From Knoellia subterranea KCTC 19937 (GTDB lineage Bacteria; Actinomycetota; Actinomycetes; Actinomycetales; Dermatophilaceae), in NCBI RefSeq assembly GCF_000768685.1, contig NZ_AVPK01000005.1, positions 1 through 64,000 of the forward strand: a DNA stretch of 64,000 nucleotides, read 5' to 3'. Below are positions 35,866 through 45,187 of this stretch, piece after piece. The notes under the pieces were generated by a model that worked only from the letters and a program-made list of their open reading frames with translations, was not told the DNA's origin and made no database searches. Position numbers and translations under genes: made by a program. Position 1 is the stretch's first letter, and each line of letters begins with the position of its first letter.

Positions 35866-37488
35866 TTGTCCAGCCCTGCTCAGATTGAGTACCCCGAGAA
35901 GATCGACGGGGCGGTTCTCAAGATCGCTGGCGTCGTCGTCCTCGGCGCCATCATGTCGATCCTCGACATCACCGTCGTCAACGTTGCGCTCCCTGACCTC
36001 CAGGTGACGTTCACGGGTGCCGACAACCCGCTACCCTACTCCACCGTTGCGTGGACGGTCACGGCCTACACCCTCGCGCTAGCGACGGTCATCCCGCTCA
36101 CGGGATGGGCGGCCGACCGCTTCGGCACCAAGCGCCTCTACATGCTGGCCCTCGGTCTCTTCACGCTCGGCTCGGTGCTGTGCGCCATGGCCACGAGCAT
36201 CAACATGCTCATCCTCTTCCGCGTGATCCAGGGCCTCGGTGGCGGTCTGCTCATGCCGCTCGGCATGGTCATCATGACGAAGGCTGCCGGTCCGGCCCGC
36301 ATGGGTCGCCTCATGGCGATCCTCGGCGTCCCGATGCTCCTCGGCCCGATCGCCGGCCCCATCCTTGGCGGCTGGCTCATCGACACCGTGTCGTGGCACT
36401 GGATCTTCCTCATCAACCTGCCGCTCGGCCTCATCGCCCTCGCCTACGCCTGGTGGGCGCTGGCCAAGGACAACCCCGAGCCGTCCGAGTCCTTCGACTT
36501 CGTCGGCATGGCCATGATGAGCCCGGGTCTCGCGGCCTTCCTCTACGGCATCTCGTCCATCCCGGAGGAGGGCACGTTCCTCTCGGCCAAGGTCCTCGGC
36601 TTCGCCGGTGTCGGCCTCGCCCTGATCGTCGCGTTCGTGATCTACAGCTTCAAGCCCGAGCACCCGCTGCTCGACCTGCGCCTGTTCAAGAACAAGAACC
36701 TCACGGTCTCGACTATCACGATGTTCATCTTCGCGGGAGCCTTCTTCGGAGGCCTGCTGCTCGTCCCGACCTACCTCCAGCAGGTTCGTGGCGAGTCGGC
36801 CCTCGACGCCGGTCTCCTCGTCGCCCCGCAGGGCATCGGCGCCATGCTGACGATGCCCATCGCCGGCGCGCTCGCCGACAAGTTCCCGGTCGGCCGCATC
36901 GTGCCCTTCGGCCTGCTCACCATCACGGGTGGCATGTTCGCCCTGACCCAGGTCGACGGCGACACGTCCTACTGGGGCTACCTCATCCCGGTCCTGTTCA
37001 TCATGGGTCTCGGCATGGGCGCGACGATGATGCCGCTCATGACCTCGGCGCTCAAGACGCTCACGGCCCACCAGGTGGCTCGCGGCTCGACGCTGCTCAA
37101 CATCACGCAGCAGATCGCCAGCTCCATCGGTGTCGCGATCATCTCGGTGGTCCTCACCAACGGCCTCAAGAACGACGTGCTCGTGTCGCAGGCCGCTGCG
37201 TACGGTGAAGCCGTCAAGGCGGACCCGGCGGGCGCTGCAGGGATCCTGCAGAAGTTCCCGGCCGTCGCCGAGATCCTCGGCAAGTTCCAGGACCAGGCCG
37301 CCGGTCAGGCCGCGCTCGGGAATGCCATTCACGACGCCATGGGCAAGGTCTTCGGCAACACGTTCCTCGTGGCCGCGATCATGGTCGCGTTCACGCTGAT
37401 CTCGGCGGCCTTCCTCCCGCGCAAGCACGAGGAGAGCCACCTGCTCGACGACGAGGACGCAGTCTCGACCCCCGTCATCCTGCACTGA
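35866..37488 (+). CDS. DHA2-family (EmrB/QacA) multidrug efflux transporter
   Basis: The 540-residue MFS protein has about 14 helices, motif D1 (SILDITVVNVALPDLQ), motif A (GWAADRFGTKRLYM) and antiporter motif C (GVPMLLGPIAGPILGG). It exports drugs in exchange for protons. TTG 35866 is chosen because GAGGAG sits 6 nt upstream (35854-35859) and the product then begins MSSPAQIEYPEK; upstream ATGs would add a poorly conserved stretch. The gene is divergent from guaB3 and followed by a strong terminator. Confidence 0.88.
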   Translation: MSSPAQIEYPEKIDGAVLKIAGVVVLGAIMSILDITVVNVALPDLQVTFTGADNPLPYSTVAWTVTAYTLALATVIPLTGWAADRFGTKRLYMLALGLFTLGSVLCAMATSINMLILFRVIQGLGGGLLMPLGMVIMTKAAGPARMGRLMAILGVPMLLGPIAGPILGGWLIDTVSWHWIFLINLPLGLIALAYAWWALAKDNPEPSESFDFVGMAMMSPGLAAFLYGISSIPEEGTFLSAKVLGFAGVGLALIVAFVIYSFKPEHPLLDLRLFKNKNLTVSTITMFIFAGAFFGGLLLVPTYLQQVRGESALDAGLLVAPQGIGAMLTMPIAGALADKFPVGRIVPFGLLTITGGMFALTQVDGDTSYWGYLIPVLFIMGLGMGATMMPLMTSALKTLTAHQVARGSTLLNITQQIASSIGVAIISVVLTNGLKNDVLVSQAAAYGEAVKADPAGAAGILQKFPAVAEILGKFQDQAAGQAALGNAIHDAMGKVFGNTFLVAAIMVAFTLISAAFLPRKHEESHLLDDEDAVSTPVILH

Positions 37489-37494
37489 TCGACC

Positions 37495-37543
37495 CGAAAG
37501 CCCCGCTGGTTCGCGACCCACGTCGCAGCCAGCGGGGCTTTCG
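37495..37543 (+). terminator. Hairpin terminator after the efflux gene
   Basis: Arms 37495-37509 (CGAAAGCCCCGCTGG) and 37529-37543 are perfectly complementary around a 19-nt loop, 7 nt after the stop. Confidence 0.85.
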
Positions 37544-37556
37544 GCATGCTGGGGGC

Positions 37557-38600
37557 ATGAACGCGCCACAGCCGGGACCGCTCAACGCCCTCACCGACGT
37601 CGCCGGCATTCGTGTCGGTCACGTGACCCGCGACGAGCCGGGCTGGCTCACCGGGGTCACTGTCGTCGTGCCACCCTCTGGAACGGTCGGCGGAGTCGAC
37701 GTCCGTGGTGGCGCTCCGGGCACGCGTGAGACCGACCTCCTCGACCCCACGCGGCTCGTCGACTGCGTCGATGCCGTCGTCCTCTCCGGTGGGAGTGCGT
37801 TCGGGCTGGCCACCGCGGACGGGGTCATGCAGGCCTCGTATGCCGCCGGGCTGGGTTGGCCGACCAACCCCGAGTCGCCTGCCGAGGTCGTCCCGATCGT
37901 CCCGGCCGCCGTCGTTCTCGACCTCGGCCGAGGAGGCTCGTTCGCCCACGCGCCGACCGCCGACGACGGGCACAGGGCGTACGGGTCGGCCACGGATGGC
38001 CCCGTCCCCCAGGGCAATGTCGGCGGCGGCACCGGTGCCCGCGCCGGCGGCCTCAAGGGTGGTGTCGGCACCGCGAGCATTCGCATCGGTGAGCACACCG
38101 TGGGCGCGCTCGTGGTCGTCAACGCGATGGGCTCACCGTGCGCTCCTGACGGATCCCTGTATGCCGTCCGCTCCGGTCTCGCGGACGAGTTCGCCTCGGT
38201 GCCACCACCGAATCCCGCTGCGGCACAGGCCTATTGGGAGGCGCTGGCCGCAGCCGAGGCGGAGCTTCGCGCGGGCATGGCCACGACCATCGGTGTCGTC
38301 GCAACTGATGCCACCCTCACCAAGGCCCAGTGCCGCAAGCTTGCCGAGGTGAGTCACGACGGACTGGCTCGGGCCCTCAATCCGGTGCACACGGCATACG
38401 ACGGGGACACGATCTTCACCCTCGCAACAGGTGAGCGGGACGCGCCGGGCGACCTCGATCTCGTCCACCTCCAGGCGGCGGCCGCCGACTGCGTCGCGCG
38501 CGCCATCGGTCACGCCATGCTGGCCGCGGAGTCGGTCGACCGCACCGCCAACGGTGGAGCGGCGCTCACGTCGTGGCGCGATGCCATGGTGGAAGGGTAG
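37557..38600 (+). CDS. P1-family (DmpA/BapA-like) N-terminal-nucleophile aminopeptidase
   Basis: The 347-residue protein matches P1 peptidases: LTDVAGIRVGH at the start, VDCVDAVVLSGGSAFGLATADGVM, NVGGGTGARAGGLKGGVGTAS, and MATTIGVVATDATLTKAQ, where the family self-cleaves before a Thr/Ser to expose the nucleophile. Such enzymes release N-terminal residues from small peptides, amides or beta-peptides. The ATG at 37557 lies 6 nt after CATGCT. The stop is embedded in the promoter/operator of the toxin-antitoxin pair. Confidence 0.85.
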   Translation: MNAPQPGPLNALTDVAGIRVGHVTRDEPGWLTGVTVVVPPSGTVGGVDVRGGAPGTRETDLLDPTRLVDCVDAVVLSGGSAFGLATADGVMQASYAAGLGWPTNPESPAEVVPIVPAAVVLDLGRGGSFAHAPTADDGHRAYGSATDGPVPQGNVGGGTGARAGGLKGGVGTASIRIGEHTVGALVVVNAMGSPCAPDGSLYAVRSGLADEFASVPPPNPAAAQAYWEALAAAEAELRAGMATTIGVVATDATLTKAQCRKLAEVSHDGLARALNPVHTAYDGDTIFTLATGERDAPGDLDLVHLQAAAADCVARAIGHAMLAAESVDRTANGGAALTSWRDAMVEG

Positions 38601-38622
38601 ACGCCCAAGGTAGACTTCTACC
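38596..38622. promoter_or_regulatory. Operator and leaderless promoter of the toxin-antitoxin pair
   Basis: GGTAGA occurs at 38596 and 38609, and the second copy forms a perfect dyad GGTAGA-CT-TCTACC (38609-38622). TAGACT at 38611-38616 lies 7 nt before ATG 38624, so the dyad covers the -10 box. This fits autorepression by the antitoxin complex. Confidence 0.6.
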
Positions 38623-38623
38623 C

Positions 38624-38887
38624 ATGGCCCTGAACATCAAGAACGAGCGGGTTGTGACCCTGGCCCGCGACGTCGCCGAGCGCACCGGGCAGACCCAGAC
38701 GGGTGCCATCGAGAGCGCCCTCGAGCGCTACCTCGCCGACCTCGTCCGCGAGGCGGAGCGGGACACGAAGCGTCGGCGCATCGACACCCTCCTCAAGGAA
38801 ATCGACGCCACAAGAATCGAGGGCGGACCGACGGTCGCCGAGATCATGGACGAGATGTACGACCCCGAGACGGGCCTCCCCAGGTGA
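38624..38887 (+). CDS. VapB-type antitoxin
   Basis: The 87-residue protein has an N-terminal DNA-binding helix pattern (MALNIKNERVVTLARDVAERTGQTQTGAIESALERYLADL) of the Rv0623/PSK-type VapB antitoxins and a C-terminal acidic segment (TVAEIMDEMYDPETGLPR) expected to bind and block the toxin. The stop overlaps the toxin start (GTGA), the standard coupling. The upstream dyad is the likely autoregulatory site. Confidence 0.85.
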   Translation: MALNIKNERVVTLARDVAERTGQTQTGAIESALERYLADLVREAERDTKRRRIDTLLKEIDATRIEGGPTVAEIMDEMYDPETGLPR

Positions 38888-39282
38888 TCATCGACTCCTC
38901 CGCCATCGTCGCGATCCACGAGGGAGAGCCGGAGCGACAAGCGTTCGTGGAGCTGATCGGGGGTGGGCGCAGGCCACGAGTGTCGGCAGCGACCTACGTG
39001 GAGGCGGCCATCGTGCTCGACAGACGACCGTCCACCACCGGGCAGAGCCGGCTCGACGACCTTCTCGACTCGTTCGGCATCGAGGTCGTGCCGTTCACGG
39101 CCGAGCACGCACGCGCGGCGCGACGGGCGCACCAGCGTTTCGGCCGCGGGTCCGGGCACCCGGCGGGACTCAACCTCGGCGACTGCTTCTCCTACGCACT
39201 GGCCATGGACGAGGACGAACCACTGCTGTTCAAGGGTGACGACTTCGGGCACACCGACGTCATCGACGCCCGGGACGCCTGA
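38884..39282 (+). CDS. VapC-type PIN-domain ribonuclease toxin
   Basis: The 132-residue PIN protein keeps the acidic cluster: D4 in MIIDSSAIVAI, Glu in YVEAAIVLDRR, Asp in LNLGDCFSYALA and a late Asp in KGDDFGHTDV. It should cleave RNA when freed from its antitoxin. The start is GTG 38884 within the antitoxin stop. The target RNA cannot be predicted. Confidence 0.88.
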   Translation: MIIDSSAIVAIHEGEPERQAFVELIGGGRRPRVSAATYVEAAIVLDRRPSTTGQSRLDDLLDSFGIEVVPFTAEHARAARRAHQRFGRGSGHPAGLNLGDCFSYALAMDEDEPLLFKGDDFGHTDVIDARDA

Positions 39283-39337
39283 GTTCCGCGGGCCGGGAGG
39301 ACCGCCACACCCGCAGCGGAGTCCTCGAGCAGGTCAG

Positions 39338-39502
39338 TCACCAGCCGATGTGGCGGATCATGAACTCCGTCTCGACGTCACGACCGCCAGTGGGGTCCGG
39401 CGGCGGCTCGGTGTCCTGACCCGTGGTCATCTGGTCAACCGTGATGCGCGGCAGATCGACGTGAACGCGCTGCTCGAGATCGCGCTGGGCCTCGCTGGCC
39501 AT
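39338..39502 (-). CDS. Small hypothetical protein (54 aa)
   Basis: A 54-residue frame starts at ATG 39502 behind an excellent Shine-Dalgarno (AGGAGGG, minus strand about 39507-39513). The product is hydrophilic (MASEAQRDLEQRVHVDLPR...FMIRHIGW) and has no recognised domain. It lies alone between the VapC gene and guaB. The ribosome site is the main support. Confidence 0.55.
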   Translation of the reverse strand: MASEAQRDLEQRVHVDLPRITVDQMTTGQDTEPPPDPTGGRDVETEFMIRHIGW

Positions 39503-39551
39503 GGCACCCTCCTGTCGTCGGTGACTCCAGTGTGGCGCATGGACCGGTGGC

Positions 39552-41162
<1,611 letters not shown>

Positions 41163-41386
41163 GGACAGGCTGCCCACGCCTCCGAACCGACGCCGGGCAA
41201 GGCTCGGTCCACGCCTTGAGACGCCTCTGACCTGTGCGTTTCCACCCACCTGCGGGACTTTGCCAACTTCTTACCTCTGCCAGACCCGCCTTTTGCCAAG
41301 CGGTTCCTAGCCTGATCCTGCCCACACGGGCACGTCACGACGAAGGCGCTCGACAACGCCGTCGAGAGCCACGGACAGGAGGGGTC

Positions 41387-41674
41387 ATGACAGACATCGC
41401 ACGGCTGCCCAAGCCGACGCTTGACGTGTGGGAGTGGCAGTTCGACGGACACTGCCGTCAGGTCAGCCCGGACGTCTTCTTCCACCCCGAGGGCGAGCGC
41501 GGCAACCAGCGGCGGCGGCGCGATGACCGCGCCAAGGCCGTGTGCGACTCCTGCCCCGTCCTCACCATGTGCCGCGAGCACGCGCTGGCCGCACGCGAGC
41601 CCTACGGGGTGTGGGGAGGCATGACCGAGGAGGAGCGGATCCGCCACCTCAATCAGGCAGAACTCGCCAGCTGA
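41387..41674 (+). CDS. WhiB-family iron-sulfur transcription factor
   Basis: The 95-residue protein has the four WhiB cysteines (C23, C53, C56, C62; AVCDSCPVLTMCREHAL) that bind a 4Fe-4S cluster and the GVWGG turn (YGVWGGMTEEER). WhiB proteins bind the principal sigma factor and redirect transcription in response to redox or developmental cues. The long leader (over 200 nt to guaB) and strong SD contrast with the leaderless neighbours, allowing regulation in the leader. Which WhiB subfamily it belongs to I cannot say. Confidence 0.92.
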   Translation: MTDIARLPKPTLDVWEWQFDGHCRQVSPDVFFHPEGERGNQRRRRDDRAKAVCDSCPVLTMCREHALAAREPYGVWGGMTEEERIRHLNQAELAS

Positions 41675-41718
41675 CACCAGCGGCGAGTCACACAGACGGC
41701 CGGACCGGCCGGGGCGAC

Positions 41719-41782
41719 CAGGGACGCTCTCGAAGGTTCGGCGCTTCGGTCGGGTGGCTGGGAGCGAACAGGGACGCTCTCG
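41719..41782. repeat. 14-bp direct repeats and hairpin downstream of whiB
   Basis: CAGGGACGCTCTCG occurs at 41719-41732 and 41769-41782, 50 bp apart. The second copy is enclosed by complementary TCGGGTGGC / GCCACCCGA, forming a possible hairpin. It fills part of the 254-nt gap between convergent whiB and racemase genes. Confidence 0.55.
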
Positions 41783-41824
41783 GCCACCCGACAATTCTTT
41801 GCCCGGCCGCCGGATTCGGAGTAG

Positions 41825-41917
41825 TCCCCTTTTACGGGGCCCCCGCTCAACATTTCCCGAGCAAGAGAACAGTTCCCTTGCTCGGGAACCCTTTTACGGG
41901 TGACCCGTAAAAGGGGA
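41825..41917. terminator. Nested alternative hairpins between convergent whiB and racemase genes (copy 1)
   Basis: Arm A1 (41825-41838) and arm A' (41904-41917, CCCGTAAAAGGGGA) are a perfect 14-bp match. Between them is hairpin B (41854-41865 with 41877-41888, 12 bp), then A2 (41889-41900), a copy of A1, which can also pair locally with A' around a TGA loop (12 bp). A' can pair with A1 or A2 but not both. A homologous element lies at 58207-58303. It probably acts as a bidirectional terminator. Confidence 0.75.
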
Positions 41918-41928
41918 GGCGGGTGGGG

Positions 41929-42618
41929 TCAGGTGAGCAGGAAGTCGATGCCGGCCGCGGCGTGGATGCGGGTCGTGTCGTGGAGCGGCACCGGGCTGTC
42001 CTCGTCCCGGACGAGCAGGGAGATCTCGGTGCACCCGAGGATCACCGCCTCCGCGCCGGCACCAACCAGTGATCCGATGACGTCGCGATAGATCGCCCTG
42101 GATTCCTCGCGCACCACGTCGAGGCACAGTTCGTCATAGATGATCCGATGCACCTCCGCCCGCTCACCCGCGTCGGGGATGACGACCTCGATGCCGCGAT
42201 CCCGGAGGCGGCCCACATAGAAGTCCTGCTCCATGGTGAACGCGGTCGCGAGCAGTCCGACCCGAGTCTGTCCGGCCGCCAGGATGGCGTCCGCCGTGGC
42301 ATCGGCGATGTGCAACAGCGGTGTGCCACAGGCCTGTTCGAGTTCGTCGGCGATCTTGTGCATCGTGTTCGTCGCGAGCAGCAGCCCTTCAGCACCGCCG
42401 CGCACCAACCCCTGTGCCGCCTCGGCCAGAATCGCCAGGGTGGCGTCCCAGTCGTCCTCGTGCTGGGCCGCTGCCACCGGCGCGAAGTCCACGCTGTGCA
42501 CGAGCAGGCGAGCCGAGCGCAGTCCCCCGAGTCGCGCCGCCACCCCCTCGTTGAGCAGGCGGTAGTAACTCGCCGTGCTCGTCCAACTCATCCCGCCGAG
42601 GACTCCGAGGGTGCGCAT
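41929..42618 (-). CDS. Aspartate/glutamate racemase family protein
   Basis: The 229-residue protein begins MRTLGVLGGMSWTST as YgeA-like racemases do. The first active-site position is Thr (ATNTMHK) and the second is Cys (LGCTEISLL), the Thr/Cys combination of the L-Asp/L-Glu-specific E. coli enzyme rather than the Cys/Cys of classical racemases. It probably makes D-amino acids for wall or metabolism. ATG 42618 is chosen over GTG 42627 because TAGGGT is 7 nt upstream. It is divergent from the S4 gene. Confidence 0.8.
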   Translation of the reverse strand: MRTLGVLGGMSWTSTASYYRLLNEGVAARLGGLRSARLLVHSVDFAPVAAAQHEDDWDATLAILAEAAQGLVRGGAEGLLLATNTMHKIADELEQACGTPLLHIADATADAILAAGQTRVGLLATAFTMEQDFYVGRLRDRGIEVVIPDAGERAEVHRIIYDELCLDVVREESRAIYRDVIGSLVGAGAEAVILGCTEISLLVRDEDSPVPLHDTTRIHAAAGIDFLLT

Positions 42619-42625
42619 GCTCGGC

Positions 42626-42656
42626 ACCCTAGGCCACCGACCTGCACACCTATCCT
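42626..42656. promoter_or_regulatory. Divergent leaderless promoter pair
   Basis: Minus-strand TAGGGT (42626-42631) is 7 nt before ATG 42618, and plus-strand TATCCT (42651-42656) is 7 nt before GTG 42664. The two -10 boxes are 19 bp apart, so polymerase binding at one should block the other. Confidence 0.5.
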
Positions 42657-42663
42657 TGGTGGC

Positions 42664-42885
42664 GTGAACCCCATCGAGATCCCGATCAGCGGCGAGAGCA
42701 TCAGGCTCGGCCAGCTCCTCAAGTTCGCCTCCGTCGTCGAGGACGGCGCCGACGCCCGTGCCGTCATCGAGGCCGGCGAGGTCGAGGTCAACGGCGAGGT
42801 CGACACCCGGCGCGGACGTCAGGTTCGCGCCGGCGACACGGTCACCTACGCGGGCGAGACGTTCTCGGTCGTCGCGGAGAGCTGA
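42664..42885 (+). CDS. S4-domain RNA-binding protein (YbcJ-like)
   Basis: The 73-residue protein is a single S4 domain (IRLGQLLKFASVVEDGADARAVIEAGEVEVNGEVDTRRGRQVRAGDTV), like E. coli YbcJ, and likely binds structured RNA or ribosomes. GTG 42664 is set by the leaderless -10. Its last 44 nt overlap, on the opposite strand, the end of the convergent manA gene. Confidence 0.85.
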   Translation: MNPIEIPISGESIRLGQLLKFASVVEDGADARAVIEAGEVEVNGEVDTRRGRQVRAGDTVTYAGETFSVVAES

Positions 42886-43939
42886 GGCGCGGTCCCCGAT
42901 CAGGGGCGGGCGGCATACAGCGAATGAGGGTGACGTCGCCGCTCACGGTGACCTCACCAGCCGAGTGCGGGACCAGGAGGACGTCGCCAGCGGCGACGTC
43001 GCGTGGGCCGTCCGTGGACGAGAGAGTTCCGCTGCCGTCGACGACAACCACCGCGGCGTATGCCGCGTCGAGACTCACGTCGCCCGTCACCGGGTGCACG
43101 ACCTCGGCGCGGAAGAAGGGCGCGGCCTCGTCGGGCAGCGCCGGACCGACCCCCTCGACATCCACCCAGCGGCGCCGAAGCGTTGCGAGGCGGTCGGCTG
43201 TCACCGGACCGTGGTCCACGCTCTCCAGCGCGACCTGGTGGTCGAGACCGAGGAACGCATGGTCGAGCTCGAGGCCGAAACGCTCGTGCTCCAACATGAC
43301 CGAGAAGTCGGTGGGCTCCTGGAGTTCGAGGATGAGCACGCCCTCGCCGATGGCGTGAGGCTGGCCCGCGGGCACGAGGACGGCGTCTCCGGCGGTGACC
43401 TCGATGGGGTTGAGAGCCGCGAGCAGCCGCTCGTCCTGGGCGTCCACGAGTTCGGCCAGCTCGTCCGGGGAGAGCTCGTCGCGGAACCCCACCCAGACGG
43501 TCGCCCCCGGGTCGGCGACGAGGACGATCCAGGCCTCGGTCTTGCCGTGGTCGCAGTCGAGGTGGGCCGCGGCGAACTGGCGGCTGGGGTGCGAGTGCAC
43601 CGGCAGGCGTTCGCCGCTGTCGAGGAGCTTGGTCAGCAGATTGGGATCACCGCCGAAGCGCGCGACGTGCGCGCCACCGAACCACCCGGCGGCGTCCGAC
43701 GAGAACGCCTCGGGGAGCGCCGTCCCACTGTCGAGGGTGCTGACGCCCCCGCCACCCTCGGCGAACAGCCGTGCCGTGGAGGCGATCCAGTCCTCGGGGC
43801 GATAGCCGTCGAAATCCTCGGGGGCAGACAGGCCGCGGAAGGCAAGGATGCGTTCCCCGCCGCGATAGAAGCGCCGCGGTGTGTTGATGGCGAGGGATGC
43901 AGTCGTTGCCGAGGCCGCGCTCGTCGACGTGTCGGTCAT
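42842..43939 (-). CDS. manA: Mannose-6-phosphate isomerase, class I
   Basis: The 365-residue zinc enzyme interconverts mannose-6-P and fructose-6-P. It shows WGG-less start but has the metal motif HSHPSRQFAAAHL...GKTEAW and the PAGQPHAIGEGVLILELQEPTDFS strand. Its last 17 residues (LSSPRRPRTSRPRR) are unlike the family and are antisense to the end of the S4 gene, so the stop was probably acquired by run-on. It is coupled to the LacI regulator by an ATGA overlap and lies with a GH92 mannosidase, indicating use of mannan-derived mannose. Confidence 0.85.
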   Translation of the reverse strand: MTDTSTSAASATTASLAINTPRRFYRGGERILAFRGLSAPEDFDGYRPEDWIASTARLFAEGGGGVSTLDSGTALPEAFSSDAAGWFGGAHVARFGGDPNLLTKLLDSGERLPVHSHPSRQFAAAHLDCDHGKTEAWIVLVADPGATVWVGFRDELSPDELAELVDAQDERLLAALNPIEVTAGDAVLVPAGQPHAIGEGVLILELQEPTDFSVMLEHERFGLELDHAFLGLDHQVALESVDHGPVTADRLATLRRRWVDVEGVGPALPDEAAPFFRAEVVHPVTGDVSLDAAYAAVVVVDGSGTLSSTDGPRDVAAGDVLLVPHSAGEVTVSGDVTLIRCMPPAPDRGPRLSSPRRPRTSRPRR

Positions 43940-44982
43940 GGGTGGGCCTTCCGGGCTGGGGTCGGGTCGGGGAGCCTCCCGGACTCCCGCACGATGAGGC
44001 GCGTCGGCATGACGACGGTCTGGGCCGGGGATTCGTCGCCGAGGAGCCGGGCAAAGAGTTGGAGAACGGCCTTCTGTCCGATCGATGCGGGGTCCTGATG
44101 GACGACCGTCACCGAGGGCTCGACCAGGTCGGCGAGCTCGAAGTCGTCGTAACCGACGAGCCCCATCCGGATGCCGAGCGCCCGCATGGCGTGCAGCGCG
44201 GCGAGCGTGACCCGGTTGTTGCCAGTGATGACCGCAGTGACCGGGCTGCGCTCCCGCGACCAGTCGCCGAGCCGTTCGGTGAGGGATTCGGTCGTGTGCG
44301 GTCCCATGGCGATCCGGGCATCGCCCGGCAGGCCGAGGGCCTCGTGGATCGACACGAACGCCTCGCGGCGCTGGCGTGCGGTCCAGAACTCGGCGTTGTC
44401 ACCGACGAAGGCGATGCGCCGGTGGCCGTGCGCGACGAGGTGCTCCACGGCACTGCGCATCCCGCCCGGGTTGTCGCTGATGACCGTGTCGCACGGCTCG
44501 CCACGCACCGGCCGGTCGACATAGACGATCGGCGTCCCACTGGCCGACACGGTCGGGTCCGACACTGGCCGCTCCCCTGCCGGGACGACGACGAGGCCGT
44601 CGACGCGACGGTTGATGAGGCCCTCGAGGACGACCCGTTCACGCGTGGGCGAGCCCTCCGCGGAGGCCGTGATGAGCTGGTGTTGCCGGATCCGGGCCTC
44701 ACGCTCGACCGCGGCGCCGATCTGCGAATAGAACGGGTTGGCCAGATCCTCGACGACGAGAGCGATGGTCTGGGTCCGCCCCTGTCGGAGGATGCGCGCA
44801 CCGTCGTGGCGCATGAACCCAATCCGATCGATGACGCCGCGCACCCGCAACTCGGTGTCGCGTCGGACCCCCGGCTCCCGATTCACGACGCGGGACACGG
44901 TCTTGACGGAGACGTGCGCCTCCTGCGCCACGTCCGCCATCGTCGGCCTCGCCGATGTCCGTTTCCCTGACAACGCTGTCAC
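43936..44982 (-). CDS. LacI-family transcriptional regulator of the mannose module
   Basis: The 348-residue protein has the LacI HTH and hinge (RPTMADVAQEAHVSVKTVSRVVNREPGV) and a sugar-binding core (IALVVEDLANPFYSQI, VGYDDFELADLVEPSVTVVHQDP). GTG 44982 keeps the full DNA-binding helix 1; ATG 44940 would truncate it. A TGACA-ACGC-TGTCA dyad overlaps this start codon. It is co-transcribed with manA and divergent from the GH92 gene, so it most likely represses both until a mannose-derived inducer appears. Confidence 0.88.
   Translation of the reverse strand: MTALSGKRTSARPTMADVAQEAHVSVKTVSRVVNREPGVRRDTELRVRGVIDRIGFMRHDGARILRQGRTQTIALVVEDLANPFYSQIGAAVEREARIRQHQLITASAEGSPTRERVVLEGLINRRVDGLVVVPAGERPVSDPTVSASGTPIVYVDRPVRGEPCDTVISDNPGGMRSAVEHLVAHGHRRIAFVGDNAEFWTARQRREAFVSIHEALGLPGDARIAMGPHTTESLTERLGDWSRERSPVTAVITGNNRVTLAALHAMRALGIRMGLVGYDDFELADLVEPSVTVVHQDPASIGQKAVLQLFARLLGDESPAQTVVMPTRLIVRESGRLPDPTPARKAHP
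44968..44981. promoter_or_regulatory. LacI-type operator TGACAACGCTGTCA
   Basis: A perfect dyad TGACA-ACGC-TGTCA of the LacI-family type lies at the 5' end of the regulator gene, 206 bp before the GH92 start. The rest of the gap to 45187 holds TTGTCCG-15 nt-CGGACAA (45054-45082), one GGCATAC copy (45112) and the GGAGGA ribosome site. Confidence 0.65.
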
Positions 44983-45187
44983 TCCCCGATCACACCAAAC
45001 TCCGCCCGGCACAGCAACGTCGGGGCCCCTTCAGCGCCCGCGTCCGCCCGGGTTTGTCCGATTCCCTGTCACGACCGGACAAGGTGAGGGGCTCCCGTTG
45101 CGCGGGCGGACGGCATACGGACAGGGTCGTGCCGACGGCCGCTCACGGGAGATCGGCCGATGCTCAACGATGAGCCCCGGAGGAAGC

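Noticed and set aside
41675-41928. Small RNA or tRNA-like gene downstream of whiB
   Set aside because: No tRNA cloverleaf or T-loop; the gap is explained by direct repeats and the nested terminator hairpins.
42842-42900. Frameshift in manA explaining the odd C-terminus
   Set aside because: The frame is continuous and the codon pattern does not switch; run-on into the neighbour is simpler, though resequencing would settle it.
44968-44981. Operator dyad as evidence for ATG 44940 as the LacI start
   Set aside because: Starting at 44940 would remove residues of DNA-binding helix 1 (RPT before MADVA); operators can overlap start codons, so GTG 44982 is kept with reserve.
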